From positions 1 to 64,000 of the forward strand of contig JAQUCE010000003.1 of the NCBI GenBank assembly GCA_028686345.1: DNA of 64,000 nt. The letters run 5' to 3'. Position 1 is the stretch's first letter; each line of letters starts with the position of its first letter. Of this stretch, positions 1 through 10,000 are shown piece by piece. The position numbers and the translations under genes are program-made. The notes beneath the pieces are model-generated. The model searched no databases and was not told the origin of the DNA. It saw nothing but the letters and a program-made list of their open reading frames with translations. The DNA comes from Kiritimatiellia bacterium. GTDB taxonomy: Bacteria; Verrucomicrobiota; Kiritimatiellia; RFP12; UBA1067.

Positions 1-913
1 ACGCCTTGCCCGAGGTTTCGGTGTCCCAGTAGCAGCCGGCGACCGTGGCACCGGTATCCGCGCTGCCCAGGAAGCCGCCGACCTTGCTGCCGCCGGAGAC
101 CGCTCCGCTGCTGTAACTGCGGTAGACGCGGCTGTAGAGGGCATAGCCAACGAACCCTCCCACATTGCTGTTACCCGAGACTGCCGCCCGGCTGTAACTG
201 TCGGCGATTTCAGCACGGTCATAAGAGCTGTCACTAGTGTGGGTTCCGATCAGTCCGCCGACATAACTGTTGCCCTGTACCGAACCGGATAGAGCCGCAT
301 GACGAATGATTGCCTTGCCCGAGGTCTTCCCGACAACTCCGCCGGTGTAGTCTGCGCCCAAGACCGAGACCGATGCTGACACACAGGCAAGCCCTCCATC
401 ATCCATGTACCCCAGAACGCCGCCGGTATAATAGCCCGCTCCTGCGACCTCTCCGATTATCGAAATATTATCCAGCGTGCTGTAATCCGCCCGGCCGGCC
501 AGGCCGCCCGTACTGCCGCCGCCCCGCACGCTGACACCGTGCAACCGCAAGTTCCTGACCGTCGCCTGGTTCAGGTAACCGAACAGACCCTGGTAACCCG
601 TAGATGGACGGTTGACCGTCAGGTTGCGGATTGTAAAGCCCGCACCGTCGTACGTGCCAGTGAAATGCGCCGCCGAGGTGCCGATCGGCACCCAACCGGA
701 ACCCTCGTTCCAAGGGGCGACACCGAGGTCGATGTCGGCGATCTGTTGAAAGTGCGCCGTAAGATTTGTGTGCATTGCATTGAGTTGCGCCGCTGTTTCG
801 ATCCTGTACGGATCCGCCGGCGTGCCGCTGCCACCCGCGAACTGGGCGCGAGCACTTAGCAGCATCAGCAGTGCCAGCAGGGCTGCCACTTGAAGAATAA
901 TCCTCGGTTTCAT
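1..913 (-). CDS. GLUG-motif secreted repeat protein (C-terminus beyond window)
   Basis: The frame is open from an ATG at 913 to the window edge, so the C-terminus is missing. AGGAGG-type ribosome binding bases lie just upstream of the ATG. Residues 1-23 form a signal peptide (MKPRII, then a Leu/Ala-rich core ending SARAQ). The mature part starts FAGGSGTPADPYRIETAAQL, the usual opening of GLUG-repeat surface proteins. It is followed by repeated units with GxxGGLxG cores (GGLAG, GGVVG, GGLIG, GGFVG, GGFLG) and a YWDTETSG motif at the edge. GLUG proteins are secreted or surface beta-solenoid proteins, often adhesin- or peptidase-like, but no catalytic site is visible in this part. It is the last of a run of minus-strand secreted proteins, though long gaps suggest separate transcription. 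Family confidence is high; function is unknown. Confidence 0.85.
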   Translation of the reverse strand, partial: MKPRIILQVAALLALLMLLSARAQFAGGSGTPADPYRIETAAQLNAMHTNLTAHFQQIADIDLGVAPWNEGSGWVPIGTSAAHFTGTYDGAGFTIRNLTVNRPSTGYQGLFGYLNQATVRNLRLHGVSVRGGGSTGGLAGRADYSTLDNISIIGEVAGAGYYTGGVLGYMDDGGLACVSASVSVLGADYTGGVVGKTSGKAIIRHAALSGSVQGNSYVGGLIGTHTSDSSYDRAEIADSYSRAAVSGNSNVGGFVGYALYSRVYRSYSSGAVSGGSKVGGFLGSADTGATVAGCYWDTETSGKA

Positions 914-1020
914 GGTTAGCCTCCTTTTAAACTTTGTCGCGAGCTTTGTCGCAAACTTTATCGATCCCTCTCATGATTCCCTGCTCTGATGCTGTTGGTA
1001 AGTCAGCTGTACTAAAAGCG

Positions 1021-1080
1021 GTATGTAGTTCACGCTTTAGCGTGTCTTCTGAACAGGGCGCGGCATAATAAGCGTTGCTG
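1021..1080. repeat. Half copy of the 121-bp miniature inverted-repeat element
   Basis: The segment begins GTATGTAGTTCACGCTTTAG and continues through GTGTCTTCTGAACA to a decayed end (GGCATAATAAGCGTTGCTG). It matches the right half of the intact element at 25868-25988 and the right arm of the copy at 44177-44309. No left arm is visible, so it is a truncated relic. Confidence 0.75.
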
Positions 1081-1180
1081 CGCTTGCTTGCGCTTAAACC
1101 ATGAAAAAGACCATTTAGTGCCGACAACGTTTACAGCTTATGTTGGAAATCGGGCCTTATTGCGATTTGTTTCACAATCA

Positions 1181-1339
1181 TCCACCGCATAGCGGCGGAT
1201 ATACTTCGCAACCATCCACCGCATAGCGGCGGATATACTTCGCAACCATCCACCGCATAGCGGGCATGTGGTTTTGTCAAGCAGCTGCCACAGCGGATAT
1301 ACTATGTTGCTTTCAGTATGTCCGCCGCTATGCGGTGGA
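1181..1339. repeat. 34-bp tandem repeat with inverted copy
   Basis: A 34-bp unit that starts TCCACCGCATAGCGGCGGAT repeats at 1181 and 1215, with a partial third copy at 1249. The first 19 bases recur as an exact inverted copy at 1321-1339, so the region can fold into a hairpin. Each unit is also internally palindromic (CCGC-ATA-GCGG). There are no distinct spacers, so it is not a CRISPR array. Confidence 0.8.
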
Positions 1340-1519
1340 CGGAAATTATAGTCGCAGCCGACCTCCGTGCCCGGCGCGCGACTTGCGAGCTTCACGCAAG
1401 TTGAAACTGTAGAGTTGGCTCTCAGAGCCAATCAAAGATTATGAAATCCTAAGGCGTGCCTTTGGCGAACAAACACCTGGTGTCCGCTAATTGCGAAACC
1501 AGATGCCCGTTACTCAGAG

Positions 1520-1697
1520 CGACATCGGTTGACGATGAAGTGCGACGATGGCGGATTACGATTAAAAACTTTGCGCTGGGAAATCGTCCACCAGCATCAT
1601 CGTACAGCATCGTCAACCAAGGCGAAGCCGAACTCAGTAGCTCCGCTTTCCAAATGGACCTGTCCGATTGGAAATCGGACCTACGTTGCTCCCGCAC
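1520..1697. repeat. Composite palindromic repeat (CATCGTCAACC and TCCGATT-GG-AAATCGGA units)
   Basis: The segment contains GACATCGGTTGACGATG, then ATCGTCCACCAGCATCATCG, then CATCGTCAACCAAGGCG, and ends with TGTCCGATTGGAAATCGGAC at 1661-1680 and CTACGTTGCTCC. The same modules, in the same order, appear at 22981-23229, 46917-47056, 54930-55096 and 56826-56935. The last module is a perfect hairpin of TCCGATT and AATCGGA arms. Confidence 0.8.
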
Positions 1698-1831
1698 AAA
1701 AAGCGCGACCTCTTCACTCGCGCATTTCTCAACTTAGAATAAGCATATCACAAAGTGACAGTCGTGTCTAAAGGAAACATTACTGTTTCTCACTCCCAGC
1801 GCGGCCGAGTTCCCGCTTACTTGGGCCACTG

Positions 1832-2619
1832 CTACTGTGAACGCCAGACAGCCCGAAAGCCAATGTTGCCGCCGACACCGTCAGGCTCGTAGGGGAAGCG
1901 GGGGGCGATCCGGCAGTAGTCGGCGTGGGAGTTCCATGCCCCGCCGCCCCGACCCACGCGGCGTGAGCCCTCATAGCCCGGATACCAATCCGTACACCAC
2001 TCAAATACGTTTCCCGCCATATCGTGCAGCCCATATCCATTGGCAGCGAAGCTCTTCACTGGACTCGTGTAGGGTTGCCCGCCAATGGCAAACCGCGTGT
2101 CATAGCCGTCGTAACCCGTGTCGTAGGAGTAGCCTCCAGAGGATGCCGGATACCCGAAGTAGTTCGCCCGGGTGTGATCAATCGTGTTGCCCCACGGGAA
2201 ACGCCTGCTGATTAGCCCGCCCCGCGCCGCGTAATGGTACTCAACGTCCGTGGGCAGCCGATACCCCGCCACATCCACAGAGCAGACAACCGCATTGTTG
2301 TCAGCACCCCGGTACACAGCTCCGCCGACACGATAGCATACTGGGCGCCCCTCTTTTTCGCTGCGCGCATTGCACCATTTCACACAGTCGTGCCAGCTTA
2401 CCCACTGTACTGGATGCTCCGCCCCCTTGCCGGAACCCGCGTGGGCGAACGTGTACCCGTGCGTGACCGCCCACGCATATACCTTGTCCCACCGAACGAC
2501 TGGATCATCAGGTCATTCGCCCGGCCCATGGTACCGCCCAGCGCCAGCAAAGCTGCCAGCGCCCATTGCCATGCCTGTCTGCGTACGTATCCGCACAGGC
2601 AGATCTGGATTAGTTTCAT
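1832..2619 (-). pseudogene. Disrupted formylglycine-generating-enzyme/SUMF1-like secreted protein
   Basis: An ATG at 2619 with a strong AAAGGAG site opens a signal peptide (WALAALLALGGTMGRA), but that frame stops at 2398. The conserved domain continues in another frame, open from 2512 to the stop at 1832. It reads RWDKVYAWAVTHGYTF, then HPVQWVSWHDCVKWCNARSE, RLPTDVEYHYAARGG, RRFPWG, NGYGLHDMAGNVFEWCTDWY and ends GFRAVWRSQ, a typical FGE-sulfatase (PF03781) C-terminal two-thirds. The usual N-terminal segment (I-P-G-G-x-F-x-M-G and Y-x-V-x-x-x-E-V-T) is missing between the signal peptide and RWDKVY. The simplest reading is a deletion of roughly 60-70 codons combined with a frameshift. Such secreted SUMF1-like proteins are often non-catalytic modules rather than sulfatase activators. 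An assembly error is possible. Confidence 0.75.
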
Positions 2620-2636
2620 GATTTGTTCTCCTTTCT

Positions 2637-3804
2637 TTAATAGGTGAAATTGGCATTAGGGTCAGTCGACCCTGGAGCGGTGCCGCCTGAATCGCCGTTG
2701 ATCGCCGCACCGGTCGTGGCTTGCACCACCAGGCAGACGTTGCCGGCGCCCACTTTCCAGTTCAGCGTGTTGCCGCTGGCGGTATTGCGGGTAATAAAGT
2801 TGCCACCACCGGCCACGTCAATGCCGCGATCATTGCCGAACGACTTGTACACCATTATTCTCATTGCGCGTTGCCGTGCAGTTTTGCAGCATGTTGCCGG
2901 AAAAAGCATAGATACCGCGCCCCGCATTTTCTGTGCTTGCGCAGTTAGAGACCGTGCCGCCATAGCTGGTATCAATCCCGTTACCACCATTTTTATAGGC
3001 TACACAGCCGGAAACTACAGCACCGAAGGAGGCCATAATGCCGCTTGCGGAATTCTCGTAGACCGTGCAGTCAGAGATCACGTAGCCGATTCCGGTGGCA
3101 ATTCCGGTGTAATTTGATACCACCTGAAGGTGATGGATTTGGACGTTGATACCGTCTGCAAACACGCCAGCCATTGAACTTCCGCTCCAGTTGACAATTT
3201 GACCATTTTTCACGGTCAGGTTACGCCTGGCACCTGACTGATAGATACCGTAGCCGCTTGCCCCGCCCGGACCACTGAGCGTATGGCCAGCCAGGTCGAT
3301 GAACACGTCATTCGCATTGACCGTGATGCCGTTACCGCCGCAATTATTCACTCGGATCTCTTCGATACGCCCATTCGCCAGAAGGCTCGAACTACTGAAG
3401 TCGATGCCGTTACCGTTCGGTGCTGAGATTACACCATTGTGCACCCGGATATTATTTCGGGAGCCGGACATACTGATTGCCGCGCCTTCTGACACACTGA
3501 TCGAAAACCCCATCAGATCAAGGCTGACACCATCGGCCCCAATGCTAATGAGTCCGGTCAGGTTCGTGGTCATATAGTAAGATCCCGGCACAGCGATGTC
3601 GAACGGCGCACTCGATATAGGTGTTCGCGGCTCAACCTGACTGAGCGTCTTCATCGTCGGCGCGGGTGCACCCGGCGGAGTGAGTGACCCCTGCGCATAT
3701 GACGTAGCAGGCTGCAGGCTGAAGATAGAAACGGCGATTGCGGCCATTCCTCCCATCATGTGATGGGTGCCAAACTTGGCGAAGTGACTTTTTGATGTTT
3801 TCAT
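2637..3804 (-). pseudogene. Frameshifted right-handed parallel beta-helix secreted protein
   Basis: The first frame starts at the ATG at 3804 and stops at 2830. It encodes a signal peptide (IAVSIFSLQPATSYAQ), the segment SLTPPGAPAPTMKTLSQVEP, and then short Gly/Asn-rich beta-helix rungs (NGITVNANDVFIDLAGHTLS, SGYGIYQSGARRNLTVKNG). The normal C-terminus of this family continues in another frame from about 2850 to 2637: NDRGIDVAGGGNFITRNTAS, then a Cys/Val strand, then GTAPGSTDPNANFTY. A small deletion or frameshift near 2830-2850 therefore splits one gene. The family (periplasmic beta-helix proteins with an APTMK leader) is common in Verrucomicrobia-type genomes and resembles carbohydrate-binding or lyase folds; no catalytic residues are assigned. 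A fragment of a paralogue sits at 11002-11082. A sequencing error cannot be excluded. Confidence 0.75.
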
Positions 3805-3807
3805 GTT

Positions 3808-3900
3808 TTAATTTTCCTTGCTGTTCCCGGTGTTTGTCACGGCAGACGCAGGCGTGAACGGTAGACCTTGAAAGGCGCGTTTCAATTTCCGCTTACTCAT
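3808..3900 (-). CDS. Possible 30-residue small protein upstream of the beta-helix gene
   Basis: A 30-codon frame, MSKRKLKRAFQGLPFTPASA followed by VTNTGNSKEN, ends three bases before the beta-helix start at 3804. An AAAGGCAGGTG-like binding site lies about 5-10 bases upstream. It has a basic N-terminus, no signal peptide and no domain I recognise. It could be a translated leader peptide or chance. Confidence is low. Confidence 0.25.
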   Translation of the reverse strand: MSKRKLKRAFQGLPFTPASAVTNTGNSKEN

Positions 3901-3929
3901 GTTGCACCTGCCTTTCATTCTTCTCATCA

Positions 3930-3995
3930 GTACAGCAGGCGCTATGAGCCTGCTGCTCAACCAGCTTCTCAGCGGGCTCATAGCGCCCGCTGTAC
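3930..3995. repeat. 21-bp inverted repeat (long hairpin)
   Basis: The left arm at 3930-3950 (GTACAGCAGGCGCTATGAGC, then C) and the right arm at 3975-3995 match at 20 of 21 bases when one is inverted, around a 24-base loop. It lies between the RHS gene and the beta-helix gene, and a T-run follows the right arm on the plus strand. It could be a transcript-end hairpin or another member of the local palindrome families (compare the GCATAGCG modules). Confidence 0.7.
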
Positions 3996-4054
3996 TTTTT
4001 TCACTGCGTAACCGCAAGGTTAACTGGCCCCTGGCACTCTTGTGATTTTGCTTC

Positions 4055-7000
4055 CTACTTAACGGTTTCGGCCAATGCTTTGCCTGCCTTGAATTTTGCG
4101 ACCTTCTTTGTCGCGTATACCCCCTTGTTTATCGCCACGGGGACGATGAGTTTCACGCGGATGTTGCCTGTGCCCTGGGCACTAAAGGCCGGGTAGACAT
4201 AGCGCGTGGGGAAGCACTCGGTGTATGAAAACTCGCCGCCGGATCCCATGTGGCCACTGCTGTTGTTGGAGCGGCTTGAATTGTAGTCCTGCGCGCGTGT
4301 GCCGCTTCCGCCGCCGGAGCCCATGTGGCCGCTGCTGTTATTTGAGCGGCTTGAATTGTAGTCCTGCGCGCGCGTTCCACCGCTGCTGCCCGGATTGTTA
4401 CGGGCGTAGCTGCGCCCACTCTGCTCAAGTAGATGCGTGGAGGCGTAGGTACGCGAGAGGGTGCCGCCGGTGTTGGGATCCAGGTGGCCGGTAGCCGAAG
4501 CCTTCCTGTTCTTCAAGATCAAATCCACCAGTTCCGCCTTGTCCATGAAGTGCAGACCCGTCTCTTCGTCCCACTCCATATCGTGGAAGAGACGCGTCAC
4601 GCCGCTCAGCGACGCGGTCGCGCCGGGGCGCGGAGCGCCGTCGGCATCGAGGAAGATAGGCACGCCGTAATCGTCATAGTCGAAACGCTCAAGCACATGG
4701 CCCTTCTCATCGGTGAGCGCGAGCAGACTGCCCTGATCGTCGCAGAGATTGAACACGACACTGCCCTCGAAAAGGACGGCTGCGCGAAAACTACGAATTA
4801 CATTGTCGTCAAATGACCTTGTGCCGTCCAACGTGCTAGAAGCGCTCGCAATGCGCCCCTTTTGGTCGAAAACGTGCGGAAACGCATACGTCCGCTGCAC
4901 CGCGCCGCCACCGTCTTCCTCCTCGACGACCTGTCCACCCGCATAGAGATAGCGGTTGGTGAACACCGGCGTGGGCGGCAGGCCGTCATAGACGACTCTG
5001 GCGATGCGGCGTCCAAAGGCGTCGTAGGGTTGGTTGGTGCCGTCGCGGATGACGGAGAGGCGATTGCCCATGGCATCGAGCGCATAGGCGGTGTCGCGAA
5101 CGGTTACGCCGTTGGTGGTGGCGACGGAGTGCACAAGGCGGTCGAGCGAGTCGTAGGCGAACTCCTGTTGGTTGGTCCACCCGCCAGCGACAAAGGGCGC
5201 CGTCAACGCGCGCAGGGTCTTGTTCTGGTTCCGATCATAGGCGAAGATCCGGTTGTCAAGTGCCGCCTCGCCGCCGAGGGTATGGCGCACGCCCTGGATC
5301 TGTCTCCAGCCGAAATCGCCTGGCAGATTAGCCACACGGTCGAGCCCGCTGTAGGTGTAGTCGCTCTGGACGCCGTTGGCGCGGGTGACGCGGGCCAGGC
5401 GATCAGGGCCGGAGTAGGCGAATGCGGCCAGCGGTTCCAGCGGCTCCGCCGCGCTGCTGCGCCACTCCAGCGCCACGGGACGATCCAGCGCGTCGTAGCT
5501 GTATTCCACAATCCGGCCCGAGGGGTTGGTCTGCGCGAGCTTCAGACCATGAGCGTCATAGGTCCACTTGATTTCCTCATAATTGAAACCCAGCGCGGGT
5601 GAGGCCGTGCCTTCCCGCACACAGCGGCCCAGCGAATCATAATCGCGGACAACCTCGGTGTGGTTGTTGGCCGCGCTGACGAGGCGCGACAGGCCGTCGT
5701 ATTGATAGGTCTCAAACGTGGTATCAGGGGCAATGCCCGTGCCGGGTGCGACGGTTTTCTGGATGCAGCGGTTCAGGGCATCGTAGGCCAGGAAGATTTG
5801 TGTGCCGTTGGCATCGCGCGTCCAGACGAGGTTGCCGTGAACGTCGTAGACGTTGGTCACGGAGGTGTTGTCGGCCAGCGTGATGCGAATCACCCGATCC
5901 AGCGAGTCGTAAGCGTATTGAGTCGTATTGGTGTTGCTGTCAATGGCCGCGATCAGACGAGAAGCGGCATCATAGGCATAGTGAGTAGAACTCTGCGCGC
6001 TGCCGCCCACACCCTGGCGATTCGAGGTCGGGCGGCTGAGGCCGTCGAAGTCGCCTTCCTGGTAAAAGCCCAGCGGGTCGGTGTGGCGGACGCGGTTGCC
6101 GCGCGAGTCGTAGAGATAGCGGTTGGTGTTGCCCGCATTGTCCCAATCGGCCACGCAACGGTCGAGGACATCGTAAGCGTAGCGCCTCACAAACACTTCG
6201 TCCGGCCCGCCGAGGTCGGAACGGTCGGTCTGCGTGGCGGAGAGCAGGTTGCCGTTGGCGTCGTATGCGTAGTGCGTTTCGTTGCCCATCGGATCCGTGG
6301 CGCGCACGCAGCGGTCGAGGCCATCGTAGGAGTATTGCGTGATGCGTCCGCCAGTGGCGTCTTCGAGACCGCAGCGCATAATGCGCAAATTGCCGTTGGC
6401 ATCGTAGTCGCATTGGGTCGTGGCTTGCAGCGGCGAACCCGGAGCGCGCGTTTCACGAAAGAGCAGGCCGCGTTCATCGTAGGCATAGTGCGTGGCATGC
6501 AAGGGATCGCCGCCCTGCACAGCCAATGGCGAACGTACCCGCACGAGGCGGTCGTTGCCGTTGTAGCTGAACTCGTTGGTTACACTGAGTGAGGCGTCGG
6601 GTGAGGCATCCACCCTGCGGATGGGGCGCCGGCAGGGGTCATAGGCATAGGCGATTGATCCACCGTTGGGATCAAACGAACCGGAGCCGTCAAGGTTTCC
6701 CCGCTCCGCCAGCACGATCTGGTCGGCGGCATTGTAATGATACTCGACCCGCACCCTCTCGCCCAAGGTCGCGCCCTGGGTCTTCCTGGACACGATCTGG
6801 TTGAGAGCATTGACCTCAATGTCCGTGGGCGTACCGCGGGGATCTACGCAGCGTGTCAGGTTGCCGCGCGCGTCGTACTCAAAGCCGGTGGTCAGATTGC
6901 GTCCGGCGGCGCCGGCATCCACAATCGTCCCGGTCAAGTAGCCAAAACCGGTTGTGCCGGGCACCTCTTCGTACAGGTAGAGATCGTAGCGACGATAGCC

Positions 7001-10000
7001 ATTGCCATCGGCGGCATTGGTGATAGCAGCTGGTTGGCCATAGACATTGTATTCATAATCCTCACGGGCCAGTACCGGCGGAGTGCCGCCGCCGACAGCC
7101 GTGCCGTGCCGCGTGAGCGTGACAAGGTTGCCGTTGGCATCGTATTCGCAGCGCGTCTCGAAACCGCGCGGGTTGGTGACGCGGGTGACGAAGCTTTCGT
7201 CAACAAGGCCATCGCAATCGTCGTCGCGTCCGTCGCAATTCAAATCCACGCCTTCTGAAGACCGCAGGCGGAAATTTGAGGGTAACCAGGGTTTGCGTCG
7301 ATGGCCACTCCGCAGGACGTAGCGGCCATCGCTAAACTCTGCCGTGAAGTGCGCAGCGTGGTCGCTCCCGAAGCGCGGGTCATGCTCGAAGCTGCTCACG
7401 AGGATATCGGGCATGCCGTCGTGATCTAAGTCGCCGTTGGAGACGCAACGTTCTTCGCGCAGGTTGCCCCGCTGGCGCGCGGGTGTGGCAGGGTCGAGAT
7501 CGGCCTGGTAACTCCATTCTATGCGGTTGGTCAGCGGCCGCTGCCAGAGGGTGCAGAGCGAATCGTTGTTCCAGCTCCAAGTCGATTCAAAGAAGTCGGG
7601 GTCGGCTGCCCGCAGTTTGCCGGCAGGGCGGTTATCGGTGGCGGTGACGGCCTGGCCGGGCTCGGCGCGCCCGGTGAATTCGCGCAAGGTGACGCAGCGG
7701 TTGCGCACGTCGAAGTCGTGTTCCGAAACGTTGCCTTCCGGATCATTGACAATACAGCGCAGTGCCGCAAAACGGTTGTCCGGGGCCGGTGACTGCGGCA
7801 GGTAGGTGATGCGGGCGGGCTGATCCGTACCGCGCTGGAGGGAGATGGCACGCCATGCGGAAAATGATGACGGCGTAATCTCATAGGTGCATTGGGCGAT
7901 GTTCTGTCCGTGTGCATCAATAATCGAGGTCAATAATCCGCTGGCCCCAGGCGCAGGATCCGTGCTGTAGACATAAGTCGTGGTCTTGCCATAAGGGAAG
8001 TCGTTGCCAGTCGACGTGCCAATGACGGCTGGCGAGGTCACGGACTTGAGGTCACCGGAACGTCCATTCGAATCGCCCGCACTGTAGTAGGCGTAGGTGA
8101 CTGTCCGGCCCGAGAAATCAGAGACAGAGGCAATCTGTCCGGTCGGGTTGTAGGCGACGGTATAGGTGCGGCCAAGGTCGTCGATGATCGTTGTGAGTCG
8201 GCCTGAGCCGTCGTAACTCAGCGTCATTGTGTTGCCGTGGCGGTCGACGATTTGGGCGAGTTTTCCGCTGGAGGGGGAGGTGCCGAACGGATTAAACTCC
8301 CAGTAGCCTGTATCGGCGAAGAAGAGGCGGAAGACACCGGCCAAGAGGGTACCCTCGCGGAAGAACTCCGGGCAGGTGTAAGTGCCGTTGGCCTGGAGCC
8401 GAAAGGTGTCCTTGCGCCCGGTGCCGTCGTAAAGATCAACCGCGCCCCCGTCCCGAACACAGCGCACATCGTAGCTGTGGCTCCAGCGGTTGCCTTGCGT
8501 TGTAGCAACGCCGGTGCGGGAGCGATAGGTGCGTACCCAGAGAAAATCCAGGCCGCGGCCGGGCACGGCGAGATCAACGACCTGCTGTTCGACTTCGCCG
8601 GCGTGCAGGCTAAGGTCTAGGATGCCGTCGCCGTCAGAATCCTCGTCAAGTCGATGCCCTCCGGAGCGGTCAAGGTCAGAATCGGTACGGCGACTATATG
8701 CTGCGGAGCGGCCAATATCCAGTGCGTTTCCGTCATCACACTCCTCCGTGCCGATATACCTCCGCGAGACATCATAATTGTGAAAGGGAGCATGAAACAC
8801 GGTTGCCTGGCCTTCATCCTGACTCTTCAGCACGGTGACGTGGCCGTCCGCCTGTTGCTTCAGCACGGTGACGTGGCCGTAGTGACTTGGAAGTGCGGAA
8901 GCAGGGCCTGCCGGTGGCCATGCGGGTGGGCCTTGCAGGGTGCGTGCCAGCGACGGTGCCACCTCAAGGGCATCAGGCAGGGTTGCCAGGATGGCCCCGT
9001 TGTGGCCGCTAACCACTGTCACGTCATGCAGACCGGGCGGAAAGCTGGCGGGCAGAAACACGTGTAAGAGATTGTGCGCGTCGAACTCCACGTGCAGCGC
9101 GGGCAGACCGCCGATCAGCACAGTGTCGCGCGGATAGAATCCTGATCCAACAATATAGAAGAATGCGTCATCTCCATCAGTTGCCACCATTGCCGGTTCA
9201 ACCTGTGCGATGGTCGGTTGTGGAAACAGCGCACGGAAGAACCGGGTCGGCTCAGTTGAAGGGAGAATGGGATAGGTGAGTCGTCCGCCTGCGCCCGGAA
9301 TCGTGTCCTTGCCCAGCAGGGTGTCCAGCGTCTCCCATTCGCCGGTCAGCAAACTCGTGCGCGCCTGGATCGGATAGAGGCCTCCGTCAATACCATGCAG
9401 GCTCAGCGCCACCATTTCGGTGGGGATTATATCCTCGGATCGGCTGCGGTCGAGCCGCAATGCGCGTCCATCGCTCGGTGCAATGCCCTTAGGTACCTCG
9501 CCGCTGTCCTGGCTGATGCTCGCAATGGGCCAGGTTTGCCCCGTGGTCTGCGTCACTTCGAGGGTGACGAACACGTCGAAGAAACTGTCCACGAAAAACT
9601 GCTTATCAACAGGGAAAAAGAGCTGAATCCCTTCGCCTGACAAATCGCCGACAATGCCGTTGTCCAACTCGAGCGGGAGTTCGACAGGGGCGGTCAGGAA
9701 TAGTGGCGGGAAGCTGGGCTGATCGGGAATCGTAATGGTCAACTGCCAATCCAACGGCGGGAAAAAAGGATTGGGGCCGGGGGTAAAAACCGGGCCGCCC
9801 GGTTCAAAGGGAACAAAGATCGAGAAGCCTGGAATCGTATTCGTGTTGTTGAGCAGTATTTTCGGCTCCATCTCATCCCTGGAGAAGGTCGGGAATTCAC
9901 TGAACTCGATCGGCAGATCTGTCGGCAAAGCAGTCGCGACCGCAGCCGTTACATGCCGATCGCCGTGGTCGGAGGCATAAAGAATAAACTGCTCGGCGGC

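Larger units (their letters stand above)
914..1831. other. Repeat-rich intergenic region
   Basis: I see no credible gene here; short frames run across repeats. The stretch holds a decayed half copy of the miniature inverted-repeat element, a 34-bp tandem repeat with an inverted copy, and a composite palindromic repeat, all listed separately. Confidence 0.7.

Noticed and set aside
927-1127. 66-codon minus-strand frame upstream of the GLUG gene
   Set aside because: It reads across the half copy of the miniature element; no family or start signal.
1138-1431. 97-codon minus-strand frame
   Set aside because: It runs through the 34-bp palindromic repeats and has no binding site.
5660-6592. 310-codon plus-strand frame opposite the RHS gene
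   Set aside because: It is antisense to YD repeats, has a low-complexity Val/Gly/Ala composition with no start signal or domain, and overlaps a well-supported gene.
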